Shown: one piece after another, positions 8,815-16,440 of the stretch
Layout of the letters: each line of letters opens with the position of its first letter
Position numbering within the stretch: position 1 is the stretch's first letter
Source of the DNA: Chloroflexota bacterium
Lineage (GTDB): Bacteria; Chloroflexota; Anaerolineae; Anaerolineales; Anaerolineaceae
NCBI GenBank assembly: GCA_016887485.1
Contig: CP069394.1
Span: 1,488,001 to 1,552,000 of the forward strand
Direction of reading: 5' to 3'
DNA: 64,000 nucleotides
The notes under the pieces: model-generated
The model's input: the letters and a program-made list of their open reading frames with translations, nothing else
Databases searched by the model: none
What the model was told of the DNA's origin: nothing
Made by a program: the position numbers and the translations under genes

Positions 8815-10143
8815 TTATTCTATCAGCGGGCCGGTGCGTTCATAGAATAAATTCATCACCGTCTTAGCCAACAGAGTGGAATTATGGCGCCAGGGATAGT
8901 CTGGATCGATCAGGTCACCACAATAAACGGCTGTATGCTCAATCAGTTTCTGGTCCATCCTGACCCATTCCACATCATGACCCAGGTGACCCTTGAAGTG
9001 GTTATTGCAAATCACCAGATCAAACATCCCCTCGCCGACATGCTCTTCAACCGTCCTAACATGGTCATAGCAGCTGAATCCATCCGTCTCACCACGTTCA
9101 GTGGCAACGTTGCAGATGAAAAACTTCAAAGCCCGGCTGGCACGGACGGCTTCTGAGAGGTCCCGCACTAAAAGGTTGGGCAGCATACTGGAATAGAGGC
9201 TGCCTGGGCCAATCAGGATTAGGTCAGCGCTGAGAATGGCTGAAATCGCTGGGGGAAAAGCAGGAGTGTTGGCTGGGTCCAGCCAGACTTGCTTCACTTT
9301 GCCTTCCGTCTCACGGATATTAGTCTCACCGGAGACGTGGATGATTTTGCCATTCTTATCTTCCAGGTCGGCCAGCAAACGCACATCGGTCAACGTCGCA
9401 GGTAAAACCTGACCATAGACCGCCAAAACCCGGCCTGATTCCGCCACGGCTTCCTCAAAGCTGCCGGTTACTTCGGTCAGCGCAGTGATGAAGAGGTTGC
9501 CGAGAGAGTGTCCCTCCAACCCCTTCCCCGTCGTAAAGCGGTATTGGAAGACTTGAGATAACAAATCCTCGTTGTTGCTCATCGCAGCCAGACAGTTACG
9601 GATATCACCTGGCGGCAGGATTCCCATATCCCGCCGGATCTCACCAGAAGAGCCACCGTCATCCGCCACAGTCACGATGGCCGTAAGGTTATGGGTATAT
9701 TCCTTGAGCCCGCGCAACAAAGCCGCCAGGCCATGCCCCCCGCCGATCACCACGACCCGGGGGCCGCGATCTCTGCGCCTGTAACTTTCCAGTGCCTCAA
9801 TCAGGGGCTTGCCGGGCGGGACAAAGGGCCGCAGCAAGGAACGGTTGGAACCCCAAACACCAACCATCACCAGAATCACACCAATCCCACCGAAAATGAT
9901 CACCCGGATGGGACGGTCAAGGAAGCGCAGTGATAAAGTTGAGAGAACGGGAAGCCACCAGGTTTCTGGTGCGTTACGATAGATATCCAATAAGAACAAT
10001 GCAAGGCCAACGCTCAAGAGCGTTGTCCCTAAAAAAACGAGGATCAACCAGCGCTTATACCCCAGACCCGGTCGAAACCATTGCAATTCCCGGCGGATAT
10101 TATCCCAAAGCCGGGAGAAAAAGCCCTTATTCGGTTCTTGCAT
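8815..10143 (-). CDS. YvcK/CofD-like protein with membrane anchor
   Basis: A 442-residue protein. Its C-terminal 330 residues are a CofD/YvcK-family domain: VVVIGGGHGLAALLRGL, VTVADDGGSSGEIRRD, LPPGDIRNCL and LIGPGSLYSSM. YvcK proteins bind UDP-sugars and support growth on gluconeogenic carbon and cell-wall synthesis in Bacillus. Unlike that 317-residue cytoplasmic protein, this one has an N-terminal extension with two transmembrane helices (about residues 35-58 and 82-104). An in-frame GTG lies 11 codons upstream, but the ATG at 10143 gives a better N-terminus. It lies upstream of gap, and the glycolytic neighbourhood agrees with a role in central carbon control. Confidence 0.85.
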   Translation of the reverse strand: MQEPNKGFFSRLWDNIRRELQWFRPGLGYKRWLILVFLGTTLLSVGLALFLLDIYRNAPETWWLPVLSTLSLRFLDRPIRVIIFGGIGVILVMVGVWGSNRSLLRPFVPPGKPLIEALESYRRRDRGPRVVVIGGGHGLAALLRGLKEYTHNLTAIVTVADDGGSSGEIRRDMGILPPGDIRNCLAAMSNNEDLLSQVFQYRFTTGKGLEGHSLGNLFITALTEVTGSFEEAVAESGRVLAVYGQVLPATLTDVRLLADLEDKNGKIIHVSGETNIRETEGKVKQVWLDPANTPAFPPAISAILSADLILIGPGSLYSSMLPNLLVRDLSEAVRASRALKFFICNVATERGETDGFSCYDHVRTVEEHVGEGMFDLVICNNHFKGHLGHDVEWVRMDQKLIEHTAVYCGDLIDPDYPWRHNSTLLAKTVMNLFYERTGPLIE

Positions 10144-10180
10144 ATCGTATGAATCATAGCAGGATTCAGGGGTCACGTCA

Positions 10181-10475
10181 ATAAAACCATTTTGAATTTA
10201 AGGGTTCACCGTACCTTTTTCCATACCATTTTTCAACCGATCTGGTGCGCTCAAACATAGAGCTCACCCTACACTTTGCTGAAATATTTTATGACCATTC
10301 GTATGGTGTGCAGCGCCTTTCTGCGCACCTTTGTTTAACCTGCTGGTGCGCTCGCACCCTACACCTTGTGGAATTGATTTATGACCATTCGTAGGGTGTG
10401 CAGTACCTTTCTGCGCACCAATGAAATACTTCACAATTTGGTGCGCTCCATTTTTGAGCGCACCCTACATCCTGG
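10181..10475. repeat. Tandem imperfect repeat of about 90 bases
   Basis: The 458-base gap before the aminotransferase gene is largely repeat. The segment ATGACCATTCGTA, a variable base, then GGTGTGCAG occurs at 10291 and again at 10381, exactly 90 bases apart, each followed by CCTTTCTGCGCACC and, later, GGTGCGCTC and CACCCTACA. A partial third unit lies near 10243-10274. The motifs GGTGCGC and GCGCACC make each unit an inverted repeat. A short open frame on the minus strand here is an artefact of the repeat. Confidence 0.75.
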
Positions 10476-10601
10476 GCCTTTTCCCCATTCACCATAAATG
10501 CCACCAGTGTTATAATCTCCGAACCAAAGCGAGTTCGCCATTCTCTTGAATTCTCACCAGGCGAACAATGCACCCTAACATTGATATGGAGGTATCAACA
10601 T

Positions 10602-11930
10602 ATGAAACCGCTTAAGCTACCGGGGCCAAAAGCGCAAGCGATTATCGAACGCGACCGGCAATTTATTTCACCCTCTTACCCGCGGGGGTATCCCTTTGTG
10701 ATGGATCATGGCGCAGGGACGGAAGTCTGGGATGTTGACGGAAACAGGTTCCTCGACTTCGCAGCAGGAATCGCGGTTGTTGCCACCGGACACAGCCATC
10801 CCCAGGTTGTTCAAGCCATCCAGAAACAAGCGGAAAATTTCATTCATATCTCATCAGATTTCTATCACGAATCCTGGGTGCGTTTGGCGGAAAAGCTGAA
10901 CGAAATCGCGCCCTTTGAAGGTCCTGCCTGTTCCTTCATGACCAATTCAGGCACCGAAAGCGTTGAATCAGCCATCAAACTGGCCCGATATCACACCGGA
11001 CGCTCACAGTTCATCGGCTTTCTCGGTGCTTTTCATGGGCGGACAATGGGAGCCGTTTCGTTTACCGCCAGCAAATCCCATTACAAAGGTGGCTTTTTCC
11101 CCTTGATGAATGGGGTTGTGCATGTGCCTTTCCCCGATCCCTATCGGCCTGTACTCGTGCAGCGCAAAGGCGAAGGTTATGGCGAAGCGGTGGTCCGTTA
11201 TATTGAAGAAGAGATCCTGGCTCGGATCGTGCCGCCAAGAGATATCGCCGGCTTCTTGATCGAACCAATCCAGGGTGAAGGCGGTTACATCGTACCACCC
11301 CCGGATTTCTTCCCCGCGTTGCGAAAACTCTGCGATAAACACGGCATCCTGATGATTGCCGACGAAGTCCAATCCGGTATGGGCCGCACCGGTAAGTGGT
11401 GGGCCATTGAGAATTTCGATGTGGAACCGGATATCATCACCAGCGCCAAAGGGATCGCCTCCGGCGTTCCGTTGGGCGCAATGATCGCCAAGAAAGAGCT
11501 CATGGACTGGCCGAAGGGCTCCCACGGGAACACCTATGGCGGCAACCCATTGTCGTGCGTTGCCTCCCTGGCAACCATTGACCTGATCCAAAAGCAATAT
11601 CTCAAGAACGCTAAGGACATCGGAGACTACGCCCAGGATGTTCTGGCCGAGATTATGGCCCGACATCCCAGCATCGGCATTGTGCGCGGCATCGGGCTGA
11701 TGATCGGGGTGGAATTCGTCCTTGACCATGAAACCAAGGAACCTGCCGTCGCTTTGCGCGATGATGTTGTCGATTTCGCCTTTGAGCGAGGTCTGCTGAC
11801 CCTGGGCTGCGGGCAAAGTGTGATCCGCATTGCGCCACCGCTGTCTGTCACGAAGAGTGAAGTGGATGATGCCATGGCAATCTTTGAAGAAGCGATCACC
11901 CTGGCCGAAAAGAAACACGGCCTGATCTAA
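10602..11930 (+). CDS. Class III PLP-dependent aminotransferase (4-aminobutyrate-type)
   Basis: A 442-residue fold-type I aminotransferase of the GABA/acetylornithine/ornithine subgroup. Visible are the N-terminal DVDGNRFLDFAAGIAV, the cofactor-binding TNSGTESVESAIKLAR, GAFHGRTMG, the PLP-ring Asp in IADEVQSGMGRTG, and the Schiff-base Lys in SAKGIASGVPLGA. The length and the FLIEPIQGEGGY segment fit 4-aminobutyrate or 5-aminovalerate transaminases, but the exact amino donor is not settled. The ATG at 10602 has a TGGAGGT element. A TATAAT at 10511 may be the -10. An intrinsic terminator follows. Confidence 0.88.
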   Translation: MKPLKLPGPKAQAIIERDRQFISPSYPRGYPFVMDHGAGTEVWDVDGNRFLDFAAGIAVVATGHSHPQVVQAIQKQAENFIHISSDFYHESWVRLAEKLNEIAPFEGPACSFMTNSGTESVESAIKLARYHTGRSQFIGFLGAFHGRTMGAVSFTASKSHYKGGFFPLMNGVVHVPFPDPYRPVLVQRKGEGYGEAVVRYIEEEILARIVPPRDIAGFLIEPIQGEGGYIVPPPDFFPALRKLCDKHGILMIADEVQSGMGRTGKWWAIENFDVEPDIITSAKGIASGVPLGAMIAKKELMDWPKGSHGNTYGGNPLSCVASLATIDLIQKQYLKNAKDIGDYAQDVLAEIMARHPSIGIVRGIGLMIGVEFVLDHETKEPAVALRDDVVDFAFERGLLTLGCGQSVIRIAPPLSVTKSEVDDAMAIFEEAITLAEKKHGLI

Positions 11931-11954
11931 CAGAAATTCGAACAGGACTATAAT

Positions 11955-11987
11955 TAACCGGAGGCTGAGATCAGCCTCCGGTTTTGA
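11955..11987 (+). terminator. Intrinsic terminator of the aminotransferase gene
   Basis: Arms AACCGGAGGCTGA and TCAGCCTCCGGTT form a 13-base perfect stem with a two-base centre, followed by TTTGATTG. It lies 25 bases after the stop codon. Confidence 0.85.
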
Positions 11988-12038
11988 TTGCCGCTTCATC
12001 CCCGCTTTTATGATCTGAATAATTCAAGGAGGTGCAGC

Positions 12039-13052
12039 ATGCCAACGCCATTCACCCTTTCCCAAGAAACAATCCATTGGTTAACTGAAGAAAACACACC
12101 CGGCGTCCGCTATCTCGCGCTGCGTGACCTGCTGGAAACGTCCCAACCTGAGTTAGATAAGGCCGCTGAAGCTGCCCATAAGAATGGCCCCATCGCCACC
12201 GTTCTTCACCAAATGGCGCCCGAGGGCTATTGGGTCGAACCGGGGCCGGGGTACCTCCCTAAATACACCAGTACGGTCTGGTCGGTGATCCTGCTGGGCC
12301 AACTTGGCGCCTCCATTCAGGCTCATCCCCGCATCGCCACGGCTTGTGAATATGTCCTGAACAATACCCTTACGGAATACGGCCAATTCTCCGCTTCCGG
12401 TACACCCGGCAGCACGGCGGACTGCATCCAGGGCAACCTCTGCAGCGCGCTGCTTGACCTGGGTGTTCAGGACTCGAGGCTGGACCTGGCCTATGAGTGG
12501 ATGGCCCGCAGCCTGACCGGTGAAGGGGTCGCACCGATGGGGGATAAAAGCTCGCCCCTTCGTTACTATTCCGGTAAATACGGCCCGGATTTCCTCTGCG
12601 GCGCTAACAACAAGCTAGCCTGCGCCTGGGGCGCGGTCAAGGTCATGTTAGCCTTCAGCAAGCTCCCCAAAGTCAAGCGCACCCCGTTGATCCAAAGGGC
12701 CATTGACCGAGGGGTGGATTTCCTTTTCAGCGGCGACCCGAGCGAAGTGCCCTATCCAAACGGGTGGAATGATAAACCCAGCGGCAACTGGTGGAAATTT
12801 GGCTTCCCGATTTTCTATGTCACTGACCTGCTGCAGCTAGCCGAAGCTCTGGTCAACCTTGGCTATGGCAATGACCCCCGAATGGTACCCACATTGGCGC
12901 TGATCGTGGAAAAAGGCGGGGAAGATCAACGTTGGCATATGGAATATGACTACACAGGGAAAACCTGGGTCGGTTTCGGACCGAAGAAAGCGCCTAATAA
13001 ATGGGTCACCTATCGGGCAGCCAGAGTACTGCACAGCCTTTCCCAAAAATAA
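12039..13052 (+). CDS. Alpha/alpha-toroid (prenyltransferase/squalene-cyclase-fold) protein
   Basis: A 337-residue protein with repeated helical segments of about 50 residues. Each contains aromatic and Gly patterns seen in terpenoid-cyclase and prenyltransferase toroids (YTSTVWSVILLGQLG, DCIQGNLCSALLDLG, NWWKFGFPIFYVTDLLQL). No DxDD cyclase motif is seen, so cyclase activity is unlikely. Related proteins are widespread and uncharacterised in Chloroflexota. The ATG at 12039 is chosen because AAGGAGG lies 6 bases upstream. An upstream in-frame start at 11988 overlaps the terminator and is rejected. Confidence 0.65.
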   Translation: MPTPFTLSQETIHWLTEENTPGVRYLALRDLLETSQPELDKAAEAAHKNGPIATVLHQMAPEGYWVEPGPGYLPKYTSTVWSVILLGQLGASIQAHPRIATACEYVLNNTLTEYGQFSASGTPGSTADCIQGNLCSALLDLGVQDSRLDLAYEWMARSLTGEGVAPMGDKSSPLRYYSGKYGPDFLCGANNKLACAWGAVKVMLAFSKLPKVKRTPLIQRAIDRGVDFLFSGDPSEVPYPNGWNDKPSGNWWKFGFPIFYVTDLLQLAEALVNLGYGNDPRMVPTLALIVEKGGEDQRWHMEYDYTGKTWVGFGPKKAPNKWVTYRAARVLHSLSQK

Positions 13053-13164
13053 CAGCAACCCTCCTGCATTACTGTCAACCCTTCCCAGGAAGGGAGACAA
13101 AACAGGTTTATTTTGCGATAATCAATTAATGAAATAATAGTAAAGTTAATCAAAGGAGGCTTGT

Positions 13165-13413
13165 ATGCCAGCCGGAACAATCTTTATGATCATTTCAATT
13201 CTGGCCCTTGTGACGATTGTCGCGTTTGTGTTTCTCATCAAGCGCAGCTCGGAACGTAAGCGGCTCAGCCCTCTAACCGGGGTTGCCTTCGCCTTCATCA
13301 TCGCCGGAATGCTCTTTGAGGACAACCGCTTCATCGGTTATGCCCTGCTGGGCGTGGGTATCATCATCTCCGTCATTGACATCATCATCAAAGCCCAGCA
13401 CAAAGAAGAATAA
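13165..13413 (+). CDS. Small two-helix membrane protein
   Basis: An 82-residue protein with an AAAGGAGG ribosome binding site 6 bases upstream of the ATG. Two or three hydrophobic helices (residues 3-25, 38-52 and 57-74) flank a basic loop RSSERKRL. No family is recognised. It precedes the histidine kinase on the same strand by 77 bases and could be co-transcribed with it. A regulatory link is only a guess. Confidence 0.6.
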   Translation: MPAGTIFMIISILALVTIVAFVFLIKRSSERKRLSPLTGVAFAFIIAGMLFEDNRFIGYALLGVGIIISVIDIIIKAQHKEE

Positions 13414-13490
13414 CCCTTCCCAAACCCTGCCTGCCGGTCAGGATCAACATTTCTTATATTCCTGTAACAAAACTGGGCTAAAATTAGTTC

Positions 13491-15032
13491 ATGTTACCTG
13501 ATATCCGCGTGCGTCAACGGGATTATCTGCTTGAGATCTCCCGTTCGCTGACTGAAGAGCTGGACCTGGACAAACTTTTAGGCCAGATCCTGAAATATGC
13601 GATTGAAATGATGGCTGGCCATGCCGGTTTTATTGCGTTAACCAATGCCAAAGGCCTCTGGTCATTGGCCGTCTCCAATGGGCTGCCTGAACCGATCCAG
13701 CATTTCCTCAATCGCTGGCTGAACAAGATCCCGCCGATGAAGGATTCGGACGAGGTCCTGATCCCGGAGATCAATAACCTGCTCCAGCAGATCAGCATGG
13801 GGAATCACACGGCTGTTGGCCTGCCTCTAATTGCCAATAAGGAAGTCATCGGACTGATCTACATCTTCCGGAACTATCGGGGGATGTTCTCAACCAATGA
13901 CCGCTCCCTGCTTTCCAGCTTCGCCAACCAGGCCGCCATCGCCGTCAGGAATGCGCGACTCTATTCTGAGGTCAGCCGTGAAAAGCAACGCACAGATACC
14001 ATGCTGGATTCCGCCGCTGACGGCATCCTGATCCTAAACCCTAACCATTCCATCGAGCGATCAAATGCCGCTTTTGCCCGAATGTACGGACTATCTCAAG
14101 CGCAGCTTCAGGAAAAGGACCATGGCGAAATCATCCAATGGAAACAGCCCCCTCATGGGATCACCCTGGACAAGGCGGAAGCCGGCGGCTGGCCGCTTTC
14201 ACCCCAGGCCCATCTTTACGTTGAAGGCGATATCGTTCGTCCCAATGGATTGCAACCCCTGCCGGTCGGGATCACCTATGCCCCCCTGCTCTCAATGGAC
14301 GGCACCCTGATCAATATCATCGTCACCGTGCGTGATATCACACGCTTCCGCCAGGCGGATGAACTCAAAAGTGAGTTCATATCCATCGTCAGCCATGAAC
14401 TAAAGACCCCTGTGGCCCTGATCAAAGGTTATGTCAGCACCTTACGCCGCAAAGACGTAGAGTGGGATAGCAAGATCATGGATGACAGCCTTGAGGTGAT
14501 CGAAGAAGAAGCGGACCGCCTGACCGGCCTGATCGAGAACCTGCTGGAAGCCTCCCGCTTGCAAGCAGGCGGAATGCAGCTGCAGAAAACTGATCTCTCG
14601 TTCTACACGATGGCTATCCGGCTGGCCACCCGGTTCCAGACCCAAACGGATAAACATCAGATCATCGTTGATATTCCTGAAAGCTTCCCGGTAGTGATGG
14701 TTGATGAGGTACGGATCGAACAAGTCCTCACGAACCTGCTGTCCAATGCGATTAAATACTCCCCCAATGGCGAGATCCATATAAGCGGCCAAAACCATCC
14801 CGATCAGGTGATCATCTGCGTCTCGGATGAAGGCCCCGGCATCAACCCCGGTGACCTGCCCTATATCTTCGACCGTTTCTATCGTGCCCCCGACACCAGC
14901 CGCAAGACCAAAGGCGCGGGTCTGGGGCTCTACCTGGCCCGGGCGATTATTGAAGCGCACGGCGGCCGCATGTGGGCAGACCCCAAAGCCACAGCCGGCG
15001 CACGGATCTGTTTCTCCCTGCCGAAAGATTAG
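13491..15032 (+). CDS. Sensor histidine kinase (GAF-PAS-HisKA-HATPase)
   Basis: A 513-residue cytoplasmic sensor kinase. Domains in order are GAF (about 15-155), PAS (about 165-285), HisKA with the phospho-acceptor His302 in SHELKTPVALIKG, and an HATPase domain (about 400-513) with N box NLLSNAIKYSP, G1 DEGPGI, and G2 TKGAGLGLYLAR. No transmembrane segment is seen, so it senses an internal signal through GAF or PAS. No response regulator lies beside it. The only one in the window, at 33.0-33.8 kb, lacks the phospho-Asp, so this kinase is an orphan here. The start has only a weak ribosome binding site. Confidence 0.92.
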   Translation: MLPDIRVRQRDYLLEISRSLTEELDLDKLLGQILKYAIEMMAGHAGFIALTNAKGLWSLAVSNGLPEPIQHFLNRWLNKIPPMKDSDEVLIPEINNLLQQISMGNHTAVGLPLIANKEVIGLIYIFRNYRGMFSTNDRSLLSSFANQAAIAVRNARLYSEVSREKQRTDTMLDSAADGILILNPNHSIERSNAAFARMYGLSQAQLQEKDHGEIIQWKQPPHGITLDKAEAGGWPLSPQAHLYVEGDIVRPNGLQPLPVGITYAPLLSMDGTLINIIVTVRDITRFRQADELKSEFISIVSHELKTPVALIKGYVSTLRRKDVEWDSKIMDDSLEVIEEEADRLTGLIENLLEASRLQAGGMQLQKTDLSFYTMAIRLATRFQTQTDKHQIIVDIPESFPVVMVDEVRIEQVLTNLLSNAIKYSPNGEIHISGQNHPDQVIICVSDEGPGINPGDLPYIFDRFYRAPDTSRKTKGAGLGLYLARAIIEAHGGRMWADPKATAGARICFSLPKD

Positions 15033-15069
15033 AATTTCTTTCCCTCTCCCCCATTTTATCAGTAAGTAA

Positions 15070-15435
15070 TTAACACGCCCCGGCTGTGGACTGTAGGGTA
15101 TCTATGAGTATTTTTTCCACCAAAGAAAAATCCATCTGTTCCGGTTTGCGATAACGAATGCAGCCCTTCCCCAAAGAGAGATGACTCAGCTCATCCCGAT
15201 ATTGATCCAGTATTTCATTTTTTAAGATGTAAATTGAGATATAGTTCTTTTGGCTGGCAAAGGCCACTTCAATCTCACCGCCGGGTTTTCGATAGCATGG
15301 CATTCCGTAATCCATAGAGGGCTGATAACCATGTAGAACCTGTCTGCATAGCTGATCCAACTGGGCCAAAACTTCCCGTCGGTCAGATGGGATATCCTGC
15401 AAATAGGCTTCAATTGTCTTGGCTTGGCTGTTCAT
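15070..15435 (-). CDS. DUF1801 (YdhG-like) protein
   Basis: A 121-residue protein of the DUF1801/YdhG fold, seen in the pattern YLQDIPSDRREVLAQL, MDYGMPCYR, VAFASQKNYISIYI and GKGCIRYRKPEQMD. Members bind hydrophobic or metal ligands, and some are linked to iron or stress. The biochemical role is not known. The ATG at 15435 has a GAGGAGG element. An earlier in-frame start at 15462 would overlap the VOC gene and is rejected. It is the last gene of a three-gene minus-strand run (DinB, VOC, DUF1801). Confidence 0.8.
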   Translation of the reverse strand: MNSQAKTIEAYLQDIPSDRREVLAQLDQLCRQVLHGYQPSMDYGMPCYRKPGGEIEVAFASQKNYISIYILKNEILDQYRDELSHLSLGKGCIRYRKPEQMDFSLVEKILIDTLQSTAGAC

Positions 15436-15445
15436 CCTGCCTCCT

Positions 15446-15817
15446 CTACCGATGTTGGTCAATCAAGATCGGGTTGCCATCAGGGTCAAGCAACATGATA
15501 TTCGCCGGGCCTGTTGACTCCGGTTCGACCTCTGTTGCCAAATTCAGTCCAGCGTCTTTAAGCTCCACTTGCAAGTCACGAATATCGGTGAATGTATCAA
15601 GGTCTTTTGCCTGATAATCCCATCCAGGGTTGAAAGTCAGGATATTCTTATCAAACATGCCCTCAAACAAACCAATCGTACACTCCCTATTCCGCAAGAT
15701 CAGCCATTTTTGATCCGGGTCACCGCCAACCACATCAAACCCAAGCTTCTGGTAGAAATTTCGGGATTTTTCAATATCTTGAACAGCTAAACTAACCGAG
15801 AAAACACCTAGCTCCAT
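15446..15817 (-). CDS. VOC (glyoxalase/bleomycin-resistance) family protein
   Basis: A 123-residue protein with the paired beta-alpha-beta-beta-beta modules of the vicinal oxygen chelate fold. The N-terminal module has SVSLAVQDIEKSRNFYQKLGFDV, described here only by its opening residues SVSLAVQDIEKS, and the C-terminal one ends in NIMLLDPDGNPILID. The family covers glyoxalases, dioxygenases and antibiotic-binding proteins, and the substrate is not predictable. It starts 27 bases after the DinB gene and ends 10 bases before the DUF1801 start, so the three form an operon. Confidence 0.82.
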   Translation of the reverse strand: MELGVFSVSLAVQDIEKSRNFYQKLGFDVVGGDPDQKWLILRNRECTIGLFEGMFDKNILTFNPGWDYQAKDLDTFTDIRDLQVELKDAGLNLATEVEPESTGPANIMLLDPDGNPILIDQHR

Positions 15818-15844
15818 AATGCCATCCTTTCGCCTTACTAACCC

Positions 15845-16348
15845 TTAGAAAGGCAGCCCCTTTTCGCCAAAAATGCCTTTCAAAATAGCAATCTCCCCGC
15901 AGTGCAGGAGGGTATGGGCAATCATCAAAACCCAAACATCCGCCTTGGGGTCCTGGTCAGTGAACATCCGAACGGTCTCATCCAGTGAATGCTCATCAAT
16001 CTCTTCAAGCGTCTCCTGCGTAAATTGTTGAACCGCCTCACCATAGGCGGTCAATAAATCAACCGTGAGGGAGGTTTCATAATATGGCGTCCAATCGTCA
16101 CCAATATCGGGTGCCTGCGCAAGGTCAAATTTCTCAGCCCAGCCTCGTTGCCAAAGTGACGTTTTTGGGGAGAGCATCCCGGTGAAATTATCCTGGGAAT
16201 TGATCATGTGCAGCCAGATCACGCCAATTGGCGAAGCGGTCCCAGTTGGCAGCCGCATCAGAATCTCATCTGTCACGCTGCCTACGGCAGATTTTTGGAG
16301 ACTCCACATACTTTCCAACTGCTTCTTCAAATAGCTAATCGAGTCCAT
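15845..16348 (-). CDS. DinB-family four-helix protein
   Basis: A 167-residue all-helical protein of the DinB/YfiT superfamily. It opens with a helix around residues 3-22, then GVIWLHMINSQDNFTG, which carries the first metal-ligand His. Its C-terminal VWVLMIAHTLLHCGEIAILKGI, seen as the His-rich AHTLLHCGE, supplies the others. Such proteins are metal-dependent thiol transferases or of unknown role, and several are damage-inducible. No damage-box is seen upstream here. AAGGAG precedes the ATG. It is the first gene of the DinB-VOC-DUF1801 run. Confidence 0.75.
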   Translation of the reverse strand: MDSISYLKKQLESMWSLQKSAVGSVTDEILMRLPTGTASPIGVIWLHMINSQDNFTGMLSPKTSLWQRGWAEKFDLAQAPDIGDDWTPYYETSLTVDLLTAYGEAVQQFTQETLEEIDEHSLDETVRMFTDQDPKADVWVLMIAHTLLHCGEIAILKGIFGEKGLPF

Positions 16349-16440
16349 ATCATCGTTCTCCTTGGATAAGGATTAGGCCATCCTATCTCTGAGTATAATA
16401 GACAACAGATCACCAAAACAACACCCAAAGAGAGCGCTAC

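Noticed and set aside
10379-10573. A 64-codon open frame on the minus strand
   Set aside because: It consists of the tandem intergenic repeat and lacks a ribosome binding site.
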